62,890 nt of DNA from assembly GCA_022793675.1 (NCBI GenBank), contig JAAWDH010000024.1:1-62890 (forward strand). Reading direction: 5' to 3'. Shown in pieces: positions 34,415-42,317 of the stretch (position 1 is its first letter; each line of letters begins with the position of its first letter). Both the position numbers and the translations under genes were made by a program. The notes beneath the pieces are model-generated. The model saw nothing but the letters and a program-made list of their open reading frames with translations. It was not told the origin of the DNA and made no database searches. This DNA is from Oscillospiraceae bacterium (lineage in GTDB: Bacteria > Bacillota > Clostridia > Oscillospirales > Ruminococcaceae).

Positions 34415-34861
34415 ATGACGATTGAAAAGCTGACGCCCGACAAAGTTGACAGCTATATTGAATTGCGGATTAAGCAGCTCCTAGAGGAAGGCGCATCCGG
34501 AGATACCGACCTGCGTCCCGCCCTTCTGGACTACTGCCAACGGCATATGGCTGACGGCAGCTTTATCGGTTTTATTGCTGTTGAAGATGGCCGGATTATT
34601 GCCACAGGCGGGCTGTCCATCGTTGAAAAGCCGCCCTGGTTTAGCTGCCCGTCAGGGAAATTTGGGATTTTATCCAGTATGTACACACTGAAAGAATACC
34701 GCCGGCAGGGCATTGCCCGGGAAATCCTAAAGCAGATTGCCGACGCAGCGCGGGCCGCCAGCTGCGGACAGCTGCAAATCACAGCGTCGGATATGGGAAC
34801 GCTGCTTTATTCGGATTTTGGTTTTGTCCGTAGTAATAATTTTATGCAGTACAAACTCTAA
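34415..34861 (+). CDS. GNAT-family N-acetyltransferase
   Basis: Protein of 148 residues with the GNAT acetyl-CoA loop in YRRQGIARE (about 94-102, R/Q-x-x-G-x-A) and the strand-rich N-terminus. It transfers an acetyl group from acetyl-CoA to an unknown amine or protein. It has a GGGAGG site. The next gene, a Cys-rich protein, starts 14 nt later. Confidence 0.85.
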   Translation: MTIEKLTPDKVDSYIELRIKQLLEEGASGDTDLRPALLDYCQRHMADGSFIGFIAVEDGRIIATGGLSIVEKPPWFSCPSGKFGILSSMYTLKEYRRQGIAREILKQIADAARAASCGQLQITASDMGTLLYSDFGFVRSNNFMQYKL

Positions 34862-34875
34862 GGAGGATTTGACAG

Positions 34876-35352
34876 ATGAGTGAAAAAACAATCTGCGGGA
34901 TAGACTGTCGCCAATGCAGCGCTTGGGGGAATTGCAGCGGCTGTACTGCCACGAAGGGAAACCCTTTGGGCGGCGGATGCATCGTCGCCGAATGCTGCCA
35001 AAGCAAAGGCCAGGAAAGTTGCGGCAGCTGTGCAAGCTGTGCCCTGCGGGAAAAGCTGTCCAGCGCTTTCAATGCGTTGGGCATTGAGGGCATGGACGAA
35101 GTAAAGGGGCTTAACGCATTGTCAGGCTCCTATATCAACCTTTGCTACACGCTGCGCGACGGACGGGAGATCAAACTGCTGGACGACAGGCGGATCTATT
35201 TAGGAAACCAGCTTTGCAAGGCAGGCAGCGAGCGCTGTTATGGGCTAGCAACTGATGGGACATTTTTGCTGGTCAGCGAATACGGCAACTGCGGCACAGA
35301 TGCTGAGATGGTCTTATATAAAAAGCTGAGTGGCCCAGTATTACCTACTTGA
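34876..35352 (+). CDS. Cysteine-rich protein, DUF3795-like
   Basis: Protein of 158 residues whose first 60 carry twelve cysteines in CxxC-like spacings (CGIDCRQC, CSGC, CCQS, CGSCASC), the pattern of the DUF3795 family, probably binding zinc or an Fe-S cluster. The C-terminal half is a small mixed domain. Function unknown. Its stop codon overlaps the -35 box of the rsgA promoter. Confidence 0.7.
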   Translation: MSEKTICGIDCRQCSAWGNCSGCTATKGNPLGGGCIVAECCQSKGQESCGSCASCALREKLSSAFNALGIEGMDEVKGLNALSGSYINLCYTLRDGREIKLLDDRRIYLGNQLCKAGSERCYGLATDGTFLLVSEYGNCGTDAEMVLYKKLSGPVLPT

Positions 35353-35377
35353 CATTGGCGACGTTCCATGGTATACT
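35349..35377 (+). promoter_or_regulatory. Consensus sigma-A promoter of the rsgA leader
   Basis: TTGACA (35349-35354), 17 bp, TATACT (35372-35377). It starts within the stop codon of the preceding gene. The predicted transcript start is near 35384. Confidence 0.88.
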
Positions 35378-35378
35378 A

Positions 35379-35412
35379 GGGTCATATCAGCAAGGCTGGT
35401 ATGACCTTTTTT
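35379..35412 (+). terminator. 5'-end hairpin with U-run (leader hairpin 1)
   Basis: Nearly perfect 12-bp inverted repeat GGTCATA-T-CAGC/GCTG-G-TATGACC followed by T6 (35407-35412). It lies right at the transcript 5' end, too early to be an ordinary gene terminator, so it is likely part of a regulated leader. Confidence 0.7.
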
Positions 35413-35431
35413 GAAAGGAGAGCGATTCAGA

Positions 35432-35464
35432 ATGGCGAAAATTGAAATGGTGATTGCAGCATAG
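35432..35464 (+). CDS. Putative leader peptide MAKIEMVIAA
   Basis: Ten-codon ORF, MAKIEMVIAA, with a strong GAAAGGAG site (35413-35420) 11 nt before ATG. It lies between hairpin 1 and two terminators upstream of rsgA. Its features fit a ribosome-stalling or ribosome-sensing leader peptide of attenuators. Expression is inferred. Confidence 0.6.
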   Translation: MAKIEMVIAA

Positions 35465-35547
35465 CCAAAACTGAATAGGCAAAGCGGCAGGCCCGAACGG
35501 GTTTGTTTGCTGTGCACAGCCAAAACCTTTCGGGAAAACCTTTACCG

Positions 35548-35574
35548 GACACACCGAAACGGCGTGTCTTTTTT
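35548..35574 (+). terminator. Leader terminator T1 before rsgA
   Basis: Stem GACAC-A-CCG/CGG-C-GTGTC with AAA loop followed by T6 (35569-35574). A CCCGAA/TTCGGG pairing upstream (about 35491-35535) offers an alternative fold. Confidence 0.8.
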
Positions 35575-35586
35575 GATGCCGTTTGT

Positions 35587-35629
35587 ATCCGCGGGACAGC
35601 CCTTAGGGGCGGGCTTCCGCGGATTTTTT
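35587..35629 (+). terminator. Leader terminator T2 before rsgA
   Basis: Outer stem ATCCGCGG/CCGCGGAT with inner GCCC/GGGC, then T6 (35624-35629). It is the second intrinsic terminator in series, and rsgA transcripts from the promoter must pass both. Confidence 0.82.
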
Positions 35630-35668
35630 GCGCTTATTTGGTTTTGGAACAGAAAGGAGTGTTGTTTT

Positions 35669-35806
35669 ATGAACATGGAAATCCGTCAATCAACTGCTTT
35701 TATGGAAAGGAACCAACGAATATATGAAGAATATTTTGATAGAATACGGCTGCCCGGCTGCCTTGGCCGAAAAAGGGAACCTTGCCCGGATTACGGCGGT
35801 GCATAA
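35669..35806 (+). CDS. Upstream ORF overlapping rsgA (45 codons)
   Basis: ORF starting MNMEIRQST with the best ribosome site of the region (AAAGGAG, 35653-35659). It is in another frame than rsgA and ends 80 nt inside it. It may couple translation of rsgA to itself. The rsgA ATG at 35724 has only a weak GGAAAGG site. It resembles no known family, so it is likely a regulatory uORF, or else rsgA has suffered a frameshift near its start. Confidence 0.45.
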   Translation: MNMEIRQSTAFMERNQRIYEEYFDRIRLPGCLGRKREPCPDYGGA

Positions 35807-36770
35807 AGAGCGCTACGGTATCGTTTCCGAGACTGGGGAAGGTTTTGCGAAGCTCAAGTCCAGCGTCTACTACAACGGCGGCGCGGAGCCCTTCCCTACA
35901 GTTGGGGATTATGTCGAGATCCAGCCAAACCCCCTCGGCGACAGCCTAGTCACCCGCACCCTCCCCCGCCAGTCCTTTTTCTCCCGGCCCGACGTATTCC
36001 TCGCTACCTGGGAGCAAGCCGTCGCGGCGAATTTTGACTATGTCTTTATTGTCATGTCGCTGAACCAGAACTTTAACCTCCGCCGGCTGGAGCGTTACCT
36101 GACCTCGGCCTGGCAGAGCGGCGGCCTGCCGGTGGTCGTGCTGACCAAGCTAGACCTCTGCGAAGACCCCGCGCCATTTATCTGCGAAGCTGAGCGGATT
36201 GCCGCTGGGGCGGCGGTCTGCGCTGTCAGCGCCCTGACTGGCGAAGGGCTGGATAAGCTGGGCGAATATCTGAAACCGCAGAAGACGATAGTTTTCCTAG
36301 GCTCGTCCGGCGTCGGTAAATCCAGCCTAACAAACGCCCTGGCTGGCGAAGAGCTGATGAAGGTCAACGCCATCCGCGAAGAAGACGCCCGCGGCCGCCA
36401 TACGACCACCCATCGCCAGCTGCTGCGGCTGCCAAACGGCGTTCTGGTCATTGACACCCCTGGTATGCGCGAACTGGGGATGTGGGATGTCAGCGAGGGC
36501 TTAGGCGAAGCTTTTACCGATGTTGAGACGTTTTTAGGGCGGTGCCGTTTTACCGACTGCACCCATCAAAACGAACCAGGCTGCGCCGTCCGCGCGGCGA
36601 TTGCTTCAGGGAAGCTGTCCGAAAGCCGCTGGGCAAGCTACCAGCAGCTGAAGCGCGAAGCACTCTACAGCGAAGACAAAGGCGAATTCCTCCGTCAGCG
36701 CCAAGCTAAGCATAAAGCGATTGCACGGATGGTGCGCCAACGGAAAAAAGACAGGAGAGCAAAATATTGA
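35724..36770 (+). CDS. rsgA: Ribosome small-subunit GTPase A
   Basis: Circularly permuted GTPase of 348 residues that checks late 30S maturation. Order of motifs is as in RsgA: TKLD (G4, about 136-139), then GSSGVGKSSL (P-loop, about 193-202) and DTPGMREL (G3). It ends with a zinc knuckle, CRFTDCTHQNEPGC. An OB-like domain precedes it. The 350-residue length is typical. It sits behind an elaborate leader with two terminators and a leader peptide, unusual for a housekeeping GTPase, which suggests induction under ribosome stress. The next gene overlaps its stop. Confidence 0.92.
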   Translation: MKNILIEYGCPAALAEKGNLARITAVHKERYGIVSETGEGFAKLKSSVYYNGGAEPFPTVGDYVEIQPNPLGDSLVTRTLPRQSFFSRPDVFLATWEQAVAANFDYVFIVMSLNQNFNLRRLERYLTSAWQSGGLPVVVLTKLDLCEDPAPFICEAERIAAGAAVCAVSALTGEGLDKLGEYLKPQKTIVFLGSSGVGKSSLTNALAGEELMKVNAIREEDARGRHTTTHRQLLRLPNGVLVIDTPGMRELGMWDVSEGLGEAFTDVETFLGRCRFTDCTHQNEPGCAVRAAIASGKLSESRWASYQQLKREALYSEDKGEFLRQRQAKHKAIARMVRQRKKDRRAKY

Positions 36771-37609
36771 GCAGGATGAGTTTTACACAATCCCCCTCTG
36801 AAAATGGGGAAAACCTTACCGCGCAGCAAGCAGGCGCTATTTATGCGCATTGGACGGCGGCGCTCTACGATAAAGAGGAAACCCAAACGGAGGACTTTGA
36901 GATGGCGCTGACCCTTCTAGGCGAAAAGCCGCTGCGGATACTGGAACCTTGCTGCGGCAGCGGCAGAATCCTCGTCCCGCTGGCAAAAGCGGGCCACTGC
37001 GCCGTGGGATTTGACCGCGACCTAGAGATGCTCCGACGGATTCCGGCTAAAGCGCCGGAACAGCTGGATATTCACAGCTATCAGGCCGACCTTTTCGCCC
37101 ACAGCTGGCCGGAAGGCTTTGACGCAGTCGTGCTGGCAGGGAATATCCTCATCAATATCGAAATCGCCGACGGCTTCCCTGGCGGCTATAAAGCTGCCCA
37201 GCAGGAGCTGATTAATCGGGCTGCCGGCGCGCTCAAAACGGGCGGGCACCTTTATCTCGACTTTAACCATTTTGAATATCCAGAAAGATTTTTTGACGAT
37301 CCCAAAGAACGGATCATTTTTGAAGGTACCGATGATCAAGGCGTAACTGGCCATATGTCCATCTCGAACGGACACTTTGACGCTGCCGCCCGGATGGCTT
37401 ATAACGACCGTTTTGCCAAGCTTACCCTGCCCGACGGGCGGCAGCTGCACGGGCAGGCAAAATCTGCCAAGCATATCCCAACCCTTGCACAGATGCAGGG
37501 CTGGCTGCTGGATGCCGGCTTTGTCCCGCTGGCCCTTTATGGGGACTATGACCGCCGACCCATTTCAGAAAAAACGATGCGCGCCCTTATCTTTGCACAA
37601 AAACAGTAA
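36767..37609 (+). CDS. Class I SAM-dependent methyltransferase
   Basis: Methyltransferase of 280 residues with motif I ILEPCCGSGRILVPL (about 54-68) and the acidic residue in GFDRD. The TTG start at 36767 overlaps the rsgA stop and is well spaced from AGGAGA; the next ATG (36776) is further away. So it is translationally coupled to rsgA and shares its attenuated transcript. An rRNA or antibiotic target is tempting from context, but the sequence looks like a small-molecule methyltransferase. Confidence 0.82.
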   Translation: MSRMSFTQSPSENGENLTAQQAGAIYAHWTAALYDKEETQTEDFEMALTLLGEKPLRILEPCCGSGRILVPLAKAGHCAVGFDRDLEMLRRIPAKAPEQLDIHSYQADLFAHSWPEGFDAVVLAGNILINIEIADGFPGGYKAAQQELINRAAGALKTGGHLYLDFNHFEYPERFFDDPKERIIFEGTDDQGVTGHMSISNGHFDAAARMAYNDRFAKLTLPDGRQLHGQAKSAKHIPTLAQMQGWLLDAGFVPLALYGDYDRRPISEKTMRALIFAQKQ

Positions 37610-37627
37610 ACGACCCCATAAAAAACG

Positions 37628-37668
37628 AAACCGCTTTCGGAAATCGGCTTCCCGAAAGCGGTTTTTGA
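37628..37668. terminator. Bidirectional intrinsic terminator
   Basis: 13-bp stem AAACCGCTTTCGG/CCGAAAGCGGTTT with T run on both strands, between convergent genes. Confidence 0.9.
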
Positions 37669-37691
37669 TTGTCAGCCTAAAGGCAAGAGCA

Positions 37692-38330
37692 TTATTCTAC
37701 CACGCGAAACCCCGCGGCCTTCCATTTTGCGCCAAATATCAAGTAACGTTCTCGTTCGCCATAATTAAGGTTAGTACTAAAGCCAAGGCCGCAGGTATTA
37801 ACCAATTTTCCATCTTCATCCCGAACATACCAGCTAAGGTTGCTCTGTGTGACACTGTTTTCTGTTACAGAATCATATACAGCTTTATCTGGCTTGCCAA
37901 AAGCTTTCGTCAGCTCTTTTTCAAGAGCCTTAAACTGCTTCGGCAAATCGCGCGCTTTAAATGGGAAGTAGATCGATATGCACCAAAGCCCGCCGTCTGG
38001 ATCAAATTGAAGCTCAACAATACTCTGCTGCCCATCAAAAGGGATGTCCTGTACTGTGTAAATGGATTGCCAACCTTCACTGCCATCCTGGTAATAATAA
38101 GGCGCTTGTTCGACAAAATTGTCTTGTACATTCCAGCCAGTAATGGCTTCGACTTCTTCAATCGTGCTGTCCCAAGGCAGACCAGGAAAATGGTAGATGC
38201 CTTCTTCGGTTTTGAACTGCGCACATTCCGTCTTTGGTTCGCTGTTACAAGAGGCTAGGGAGAAAGTCAGACAAAAGCAGAGCAATATTGACAGTATGCG
38301 CATGAGGCGCATATTCTGGTTTTTGTTCAT
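37692..38330 (-). CDS. Lipoprotein, tandem paralogue 1
   Basis: Protein of 212 residues with a lipoprotein signal (lipobox LASC, Cys about residue 28). The mature part shows the conserved AQFKTEEGIYHFPGLPWDST, TGWNVQDNF and KQFKALEKELTKAFGKPDK stretches shared by three adjacent genes. It is almost identical to paralogue 2, so the duplication is recent. Function unknown; surface-exposed. It has a GGAAAGAGGG site 46 nt after paralogue 2 and is last in the three-gene unit. Confidence 0.78.
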   Translation of the reverse strand: MNKNQNMRLMRILSILLCFCLTFSLASCNSEPKTECAQFKTEEGIYHFPGLPWDSTIEEVEAITGWNVQDNFVEQAPYYYQDGSEGWQSIYTVQDIPFDGQQSIVELQFDPDGGLWCISIYFPFKARDLPKQFKALEKELTKAFGKPDKAVYDSVTENSVTQSNLSWYVRDEDGKLVNTCGLGFSTNLNYGERERYLIFGAKWKAAGFRVVE

Positions 38331-38376
38331 ACTGCGGGCACCCTCTTTCCATCACCGCCATGCTACAAGAGCATTA

Positions 38377-39003
38377 TTATACCACGCGAAATCCCGCGGC
38401 TTTCCATTTTGCGCCAAACACCAAATAACCCTCTCGTTCGCCATAATTAAGGTTAGCCCCAAAACCAAGGCCACAAGTATTTACATGTTTTCCATTTTCA
38501 TCCCGAACATACCAGCTAAGGTTGCTTTGTGTGACACTGTTTTCTGTTACAGAATCATATACAGCTTTATCTGGCTTGCCAAAAGCTTTAGTCAACTCTT
38601 TTTCAAGAGCCTTAAACTGCTTTGGCAAATCGCGTGCTTTGAATGGGAAGTAGACTGATGTGCACCAAAGCCTGCCTTCTGGGTCAAATTGCAGTTCAAT
38701 GATACTCTGCTGCCCATCAAAAAGGATGTCCTGTACTGTGTAAATGGATTGCCAACCTTTACTGCCATCCTGGTAATAATAAGGCGCTTGTTCGACAAAA
38801 TTGTCTTGTACATTCCAGCCAGTAATGGCTTCGACTTCCTCAATCGTGCTGTCCCAAGGCAGACCAGGAAAATGGTAGATACCTTCCTCCGTTTTGAACT
38901 GCGCAAGTTCTGTCTTCGGCTCGCTATTACAGGAAACAAGGGAGAACGTCAGGCAGAGACAGAGCAATAAGGACAGTATGCGCATATATCGATTTGTATT
39001 CAT
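38377..39003 (-). CDS. Lipoprotein, tandem paralogue 2
   Basis: Protein of 208 residues, lipobox LVSC. I chose ATG 39003 (AAGGGGGG site) over the longer frame reaching 39027. It differs from paralogue 1 at only a few dozen positions, and the DNA is near identical over most of its length. Function unknown. The middle gene of the set. Confidence 0.78.
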   Translation of the reverse strand: MNTNRYMRILSLLLCLCLTFSLVSCNSEPKTELAQFKTEEGIYHFPGLPWDSTIEEVEAITGWNVQDNFVEQAPYYYQDGSKGWQSIYTVQDILFDGQQSIIELQFDPEGRLWCTSVYFPFKARDLPKQFKALEKELTKAFGKPDKAVYDSVTENSVTQSNLSWYVRDENGKHVNTCGLGFGANLNYGEREGYLVFGAKWKAAGFRVV

Positions 39004-39023
39004 ATTCCAGGCCCCCCTTACCG

Positions 39024-39623
39024 TCAAAACCCGCTATCTTTCCAGCTTGCAGCAACTGTCATAGAAGCCTGGTTTTTATTAGCATCATCCTGAAAATTGA
39101 GGGCAAAGACGTTCCTGCCATTTTCAGTTTGAATCTCCCAAAGGATAGAATTAAGCAGCGTATCAGAATATTGCGAAGGTTCATCACGATGAACCTTATC
39201 CGGTTCGCCGAAAGTTTTGGTTAATTCTTTTTCAAGAAACTGGTATTGTTTTTTCATATCGCGGGGGGTACCATTAGTAATCAATGATATGGCCCAAAGT
39301 TCATCATTGCGGTCAAACTGAAGCTCCACCGTGCAATTCTGTCCATCAAAGGGAATGTCTTGCAAACAATAAAGACTTTCTGGAAAATCGACGTCATCCG
39401 GCGTATGGCCATAGAAGTTGTCTTGTACATTCCAGCCGGTAGCAGTTTCGACTTCCTCAACCGTGCTGTGCCAAGGCAGATTGGGATAGTGGTAGATGCC
39501 TTCTTCGGTTTTGAATTGCGCAAGTTCTGTTTTCGGCCCGCTGTTACAGGAAACGAGCGAAAAAGCCAGACAAAGCAATAGAGATAGTGCGCTCATCACA
39601 CGCACCATGCTTTTGGGTTTCAT
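39024..39623 (-). CDS. Lipoprotein, tandem paralogue 3 (diverged)
   Basis: Protein of 199 residues, lipobox LVSC. It shares the pattern FKTEEGIYHYPNLPWHST and TGWNVQDNF with its neighbours but is clearly more diverged (about half identical). It is first in the unit, behind a consensus promoter, so it is probably the oldest copy. Function unknown. Confidence 0.78.
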   Translation of the reverse strand: MKPKSMVRVMSALSLLLCLAFSLVSCNSGPKTELAQFKTEEGIYHYPNLPWHSTVEEVETATGWNVQDNFYGHTPDDVDFPESLYCLQDIPFDGQNCTVELQFDRNDELWAISLITNGTPRDMKKQYQFLEKELTKTFGEPDKVHRDEPSQYSDTLLNSILWEIQTENGRNVFALNFQDDANKNQASMTVAASWKDSGF

Positions 39624-39685
39624 ACAATTTCCCCCTTACAACCAAAAACCAATCAAACAAACGACATGGTTGACCAACTATCTTC

Positions 39686-39714
39686 ATTATATCAGAAAAA
39701 ATTCGCCAAGTCAA
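39686..39714 (-). promoter_or_regulatory. Sigma-A promoter of the lipoprotein operon
   Basis: Minus strand: TTGACT (39709-39714), 17 bp, TATAAT (39686-39691). Confidence 0.85.
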
Positions 39715-39742
39715 TAGATATTTCTGAATAATTTTTGTGCAA

Positions 39743-40288
39743 TTAAAACGCTTCTTCCCCATCAAAAGCGTTAAACCAGGCTCGCTCGGCGTAAGGCTTT
39801 TTGGGGGCGGGGCGCGGCGGCTCGAGGGCTTTTCCCACTGGCAGCGCACAGACCACCCGGTATTCCTTTGGCACCCCTAACAGCGCTGCCAGCTTTAAGT
39901 CGATGCGGTCGTCGTCGGTAATATGCCCCTCGTACCAGCAGCTTTCATAGCCCAGCGCGCGGATGGCCAGCAGCATATTTTCAATAGCGGCGGCGTAATC
40001 CTGTACCGCAAAGCATTTGTCCCGATAGGCATTAACCGGCCGGGACAGCACAAAAATCACTGCTGGGGCCGTGGGAAAAATCGGCGGGTCAATCGCTGCC
40101 TTCAGCTTTGTTAACAGCGCCGGATCGTTCGCCGCAACCAGCGACACGGTCTGTTTGTTGCAGCCCGACGGCGCCGACAGCCCCGCCGCCAGAATGGCCG
40201 CCAGGTCCGCCCGGGGAACTGGTGTGCTAGCGTAGGGGCCGCGATAGCTTGTGCGGCTCTGAATCAAGGTAAGCATAGCGTTTTCCAT
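39743..40288 (-). CDS. Nitroreductase family protein
   Basis: FMN-dependent oxidoreductase-like protein of 181 residues. The family stretch APSGCNKQT (about 36-44), the central KCFAVQDYAAAIENMLLA and the C-terminal ALPVGK are visible. It would reduce nitro groups, quinones or flavins with NAD(P)H. Short for the family (usually 190-220). A broken paralogue of its middle part lies at 8701-8990. It has an AAAGGAG site. The gene is monocistronic. Confidence 0.85.
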   Translation of the reverse strand: MENAMLTLIQSRTSYRGPYASTPVPRADLAAILAAGLSAPSGCNKQTVSLVAANDPALLTKLKAAIDPPIFPTAPAVIFVLSRPVNAYRDKCFAVQDYAAAIENMLLAIRALGYESCWYEGHITDDDRIDLKLAALLGVPKEYRVVCALPVGKALEPPRPAPKKPYAERAWFNAFDGEEAF

Positions 40289-40472
40289 AAGGCGCTCCTT
40301 TCTCCTGATAAAAAGGAAAAAGCCCTGTCCGCAAAAGAAGAGCTTTCCAGATAAAATAAGATAAAGAAATTATAAAGGAGGGGGATTGAATTAGAAACAA
40401 TAAATCGTTGTTTCCAATACCCAGTATATCATAACTGCGAATAAATTACTTGAATAATTCGTTAATAAAATG

Positions 40473-40937
40473 TCATTCAGTGTCTTTCCTGCGTTGACGC
40501 AGCTCCTGGAAAAAGCGGGTCAGCAACTCGGCGGATTCGGCTTCGCGGACGCCGCCGACCACCTCCGGACGGTGGTTGAAGGGCAGGGCAAAGAGGTTGG
40601 TCATGCTGCCGCAGCAGCCAGCTTTCCGGTCTGGCGCGGCAAACACTAGACGCCGTATCCGGGCGTTGATGATGGCCCCGGCGCACATCGGGCAAGGCTC
40701 CAGCGTCACATAAAGGGCGCCTTTGTGCAGCCGCCAGCCGCCAAGCGTTTTACAAGCAGCCTCAATAGCCAGCAGCTCGGCGTGGGCCGTCGCTATTTTG
40801 TCGAGCTCACGGCGGTTGTGGGCTTTGGCGACAACTGCGCCTTCCCAGACCAGCACCGCCCCAACCGGCGTCTCCCCCAATGCAGCGGCCCTTTCAGCTT
40901 CCTCAAGGGCCAGGCCCATATAAGAATAGTCGTCCAT
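40473..40937 (-). CDS. tadA: tRNA-specific adenosine deaminase
   Basis: Deaminase of 154 residues that converts A34 to inosine in tRNA-Arg(ACG). Zinc-site motifs HAELLAI (His, Glu; about 53-59) and PCPMCAGA (two Cys; about 83-90) are intact. Length and NAAALGE-like start (ERAAALGETPVGAVLV) match TadA. I chose the second ATG, 40937, which follows AAGGGG. Essential in most bacteria. Confidence 0.92.
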   Translation of the reverse strand: MDDYSYMGLALEEAERAAALGETPVGAVLVWEGAVVAKAHNRRELDKIATAHAELLAIEAACKTLGGWRLHKGALYVTLEPCPMCAGAIINARIRRLVFAAPDRKAGCCGSMTNLFALPFNHRPEVVGGVREAESAELLTRFFQELRQRRKDTE

Positions 40938-40964
40938 CAAAACGCCCCTTTATGTACAATTTCC

Positions 40965-41085
40965 CGACGCAGTAAACGGATAAAGCTGTGCTGGCGCGCG
41001 CCCTGGCGAGTAAAAGTTTTGCGAGCTTAGCTCTGCTAAGCTTGGCTTTCTTCAAAAGCGACCGTATTCCCGTACCCCCGTACTC
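40965..41085 (-). repeat. Dispersed structured repeat, copy R5
   Basis: Minus-orientation copy. It opens CGACGCAGTA, keeps the AGCTTAGC hairpin, and its GTACGGGGGTACGGG end overlaps the TGA stop of the CPBP gene at 41084-41086. Confidence 0.88.
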
Positions 41086-42094
41086 AAATAATCCGCAGGT
41101 GGCGCACAATCTGGAAAAGCCAGCAAGCCGCCGCTGCCGCCATTGGCGGGCAGGCCAAGCAAATCCACAATTTCCGCCGGAAAGTTAGGGCGGTTTTGCC
41201 GGCGGCCGGCCGGGCAGGCCGTCTCAGCAGCCGCAAACAGAGGAAGACCGCCGCCAAGATGCCTGCCGCCAGCGCGGCAAGGAGCAGCCCTTCGTAAACT
41301 TCCGCCGGAAGCATCCGCTGGAGCGGCTCGGCGAGAACCGGCAGGACCGCTGCCGCCGCTTTACAGCAGATCACCAAGCGGATAGAGCCGCTGACGAGCA
41401 AAAAATACCCCAGCATCAGCGACAGCGCAAAGCTTGACAAGCTGCTGGAGAAGTTATAGTACACGAGGCCGCCGCAGAGGGAGGAAAAGAAAAGGGCAAA
41501 GCGGTCGCCGTGCGGACGCAGGGCCTGGAGCACCGCGCCCCGAAAGAAAAGCTCTTCAAAAACTACCTGGAGCAACAGCGTCCGCAGCAGATAAAAAGCA
41601 GCGGCAGCCGGCGCGGCGGGCATCATTGTCCCAGGGTAAAGCTCGACTAGGTGCAGCGGCTGCAGCAGCTGGCGCTGGAAAGCGCCGAGTTTTAAAAACA
41701 GCGCCCCCATCCCCGCAGACGCAATCAGCGCCGCCGATACCTGGATTGGGCGCAGCGGTTTTTCTGGAGCGGCAGGCGGCGCTGGATGGAGTATTGACTG
41801 CAGCAGCAAAAGCGGCAGCGCCATCGACAGCAGGTATAGGAGCGCTTCGCGAAGCTCCTGCTGCAGCTCCCCCGCCCCGCCCACGAAAAAGACGGTCATG
41901 GAAGCGAAAGCCTCGGCAAAATGGCCGCAGACTACCGGCAGCAGCAGAACCAGCAGCAGGCAAAGCCCAACCGCTGCAGCGATACGCCGAAGGCGGCGCT
42001 CGTTAAAATGCAAGGGGTCGCGGCCCGGGACGAAACCGTATCCGCTTAGGTAAAACTGGTCTGCCTGGCGCCCGTGTTCCTGAAAGCCCTTCAT
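41084..42094 (-). CDS. CPBP-family intramembrane protein, probably inactive protease
   Basis: Polytopic membrane protein of 336 residues (about eight helices). It has the CPBP/CAAX-protease motif EELFFR (E180, E181, R185). The second motif, usually with a catalytic His in a stretch like GLxH, reads GLVYYN (Tyr at about 212). The third, usually HAxxN, reads KAAAA (about 245-249). So the His residues needed for catalysis appear missing. It may be a non-catalytic membrane protein, with a role unknown. The stop codon overlaps repeat R5. Confidence 0.78.
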   Translation of the reverse strand: MKGFQEHGRQADQFYLSGYGFVPGRDPLHFNERRLRRIAAAVGLCLLLVLLLPVVCGHFAEAFASMTVFFVGGAGELQQELREALLYLLSMALPLLLLQSILHPAPPAAPEKPLRPIQVSAALIASAGMGALFLKLGAFQRQLLQPLHLVELYPGTMMPAAPAAAAFYLLRTLLLQVVFEELFFRGAVLQALRPHGDRFALFFSSLCGGLVYYNFSSSLSSFALSLMLGYFLLVSGSIRLVICCKAAAAVLPVLAEPLQRMLPAEVYEGLLLAALAAGILAAVFLCLRLLRRPARPAAGKTALTFRRKLWICLACPPMAAAAACWLFQIVRHLRII

Positions 42095-42227
42095 ACTGCC
42101 CCGCCCCCTTTTGTTTCATGTCTGATATTATAGCATAAGGAAGGCGTTGAAATATCATTTTTTTGTAAATTTTCCCGAAACAGCCCCAACTGCCGGCAAA
42201 TTTTCTCTTTTTAGGCGTGGAAAAGGG

Positions 42228-42256
42228 TGTACAAATATAAGAAAGTACGGTATAAT
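42228..42256 (+). promoter_or_regulatory. Probable promoter of the carboxylesterase gene
   Basis: TGTACA (42228-42233), 17 bp, TATAAT (42251-42256); the -35 is two bases off consensus. Confidence 0.55.
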
Positions 42257-42317
42257 TATTTCCAGTGGAAGCTTGGACGCTTTTGCCCAGACAAGGTGAT
42301 AAAGGAGGGCAGCAACT

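Noticed and set aside
35503-35727. 74-codon plus-strand ORF across the rsgA leader
   Set aside because: It runs through both terminators without a ribosome site; the leader elements explain the region better.
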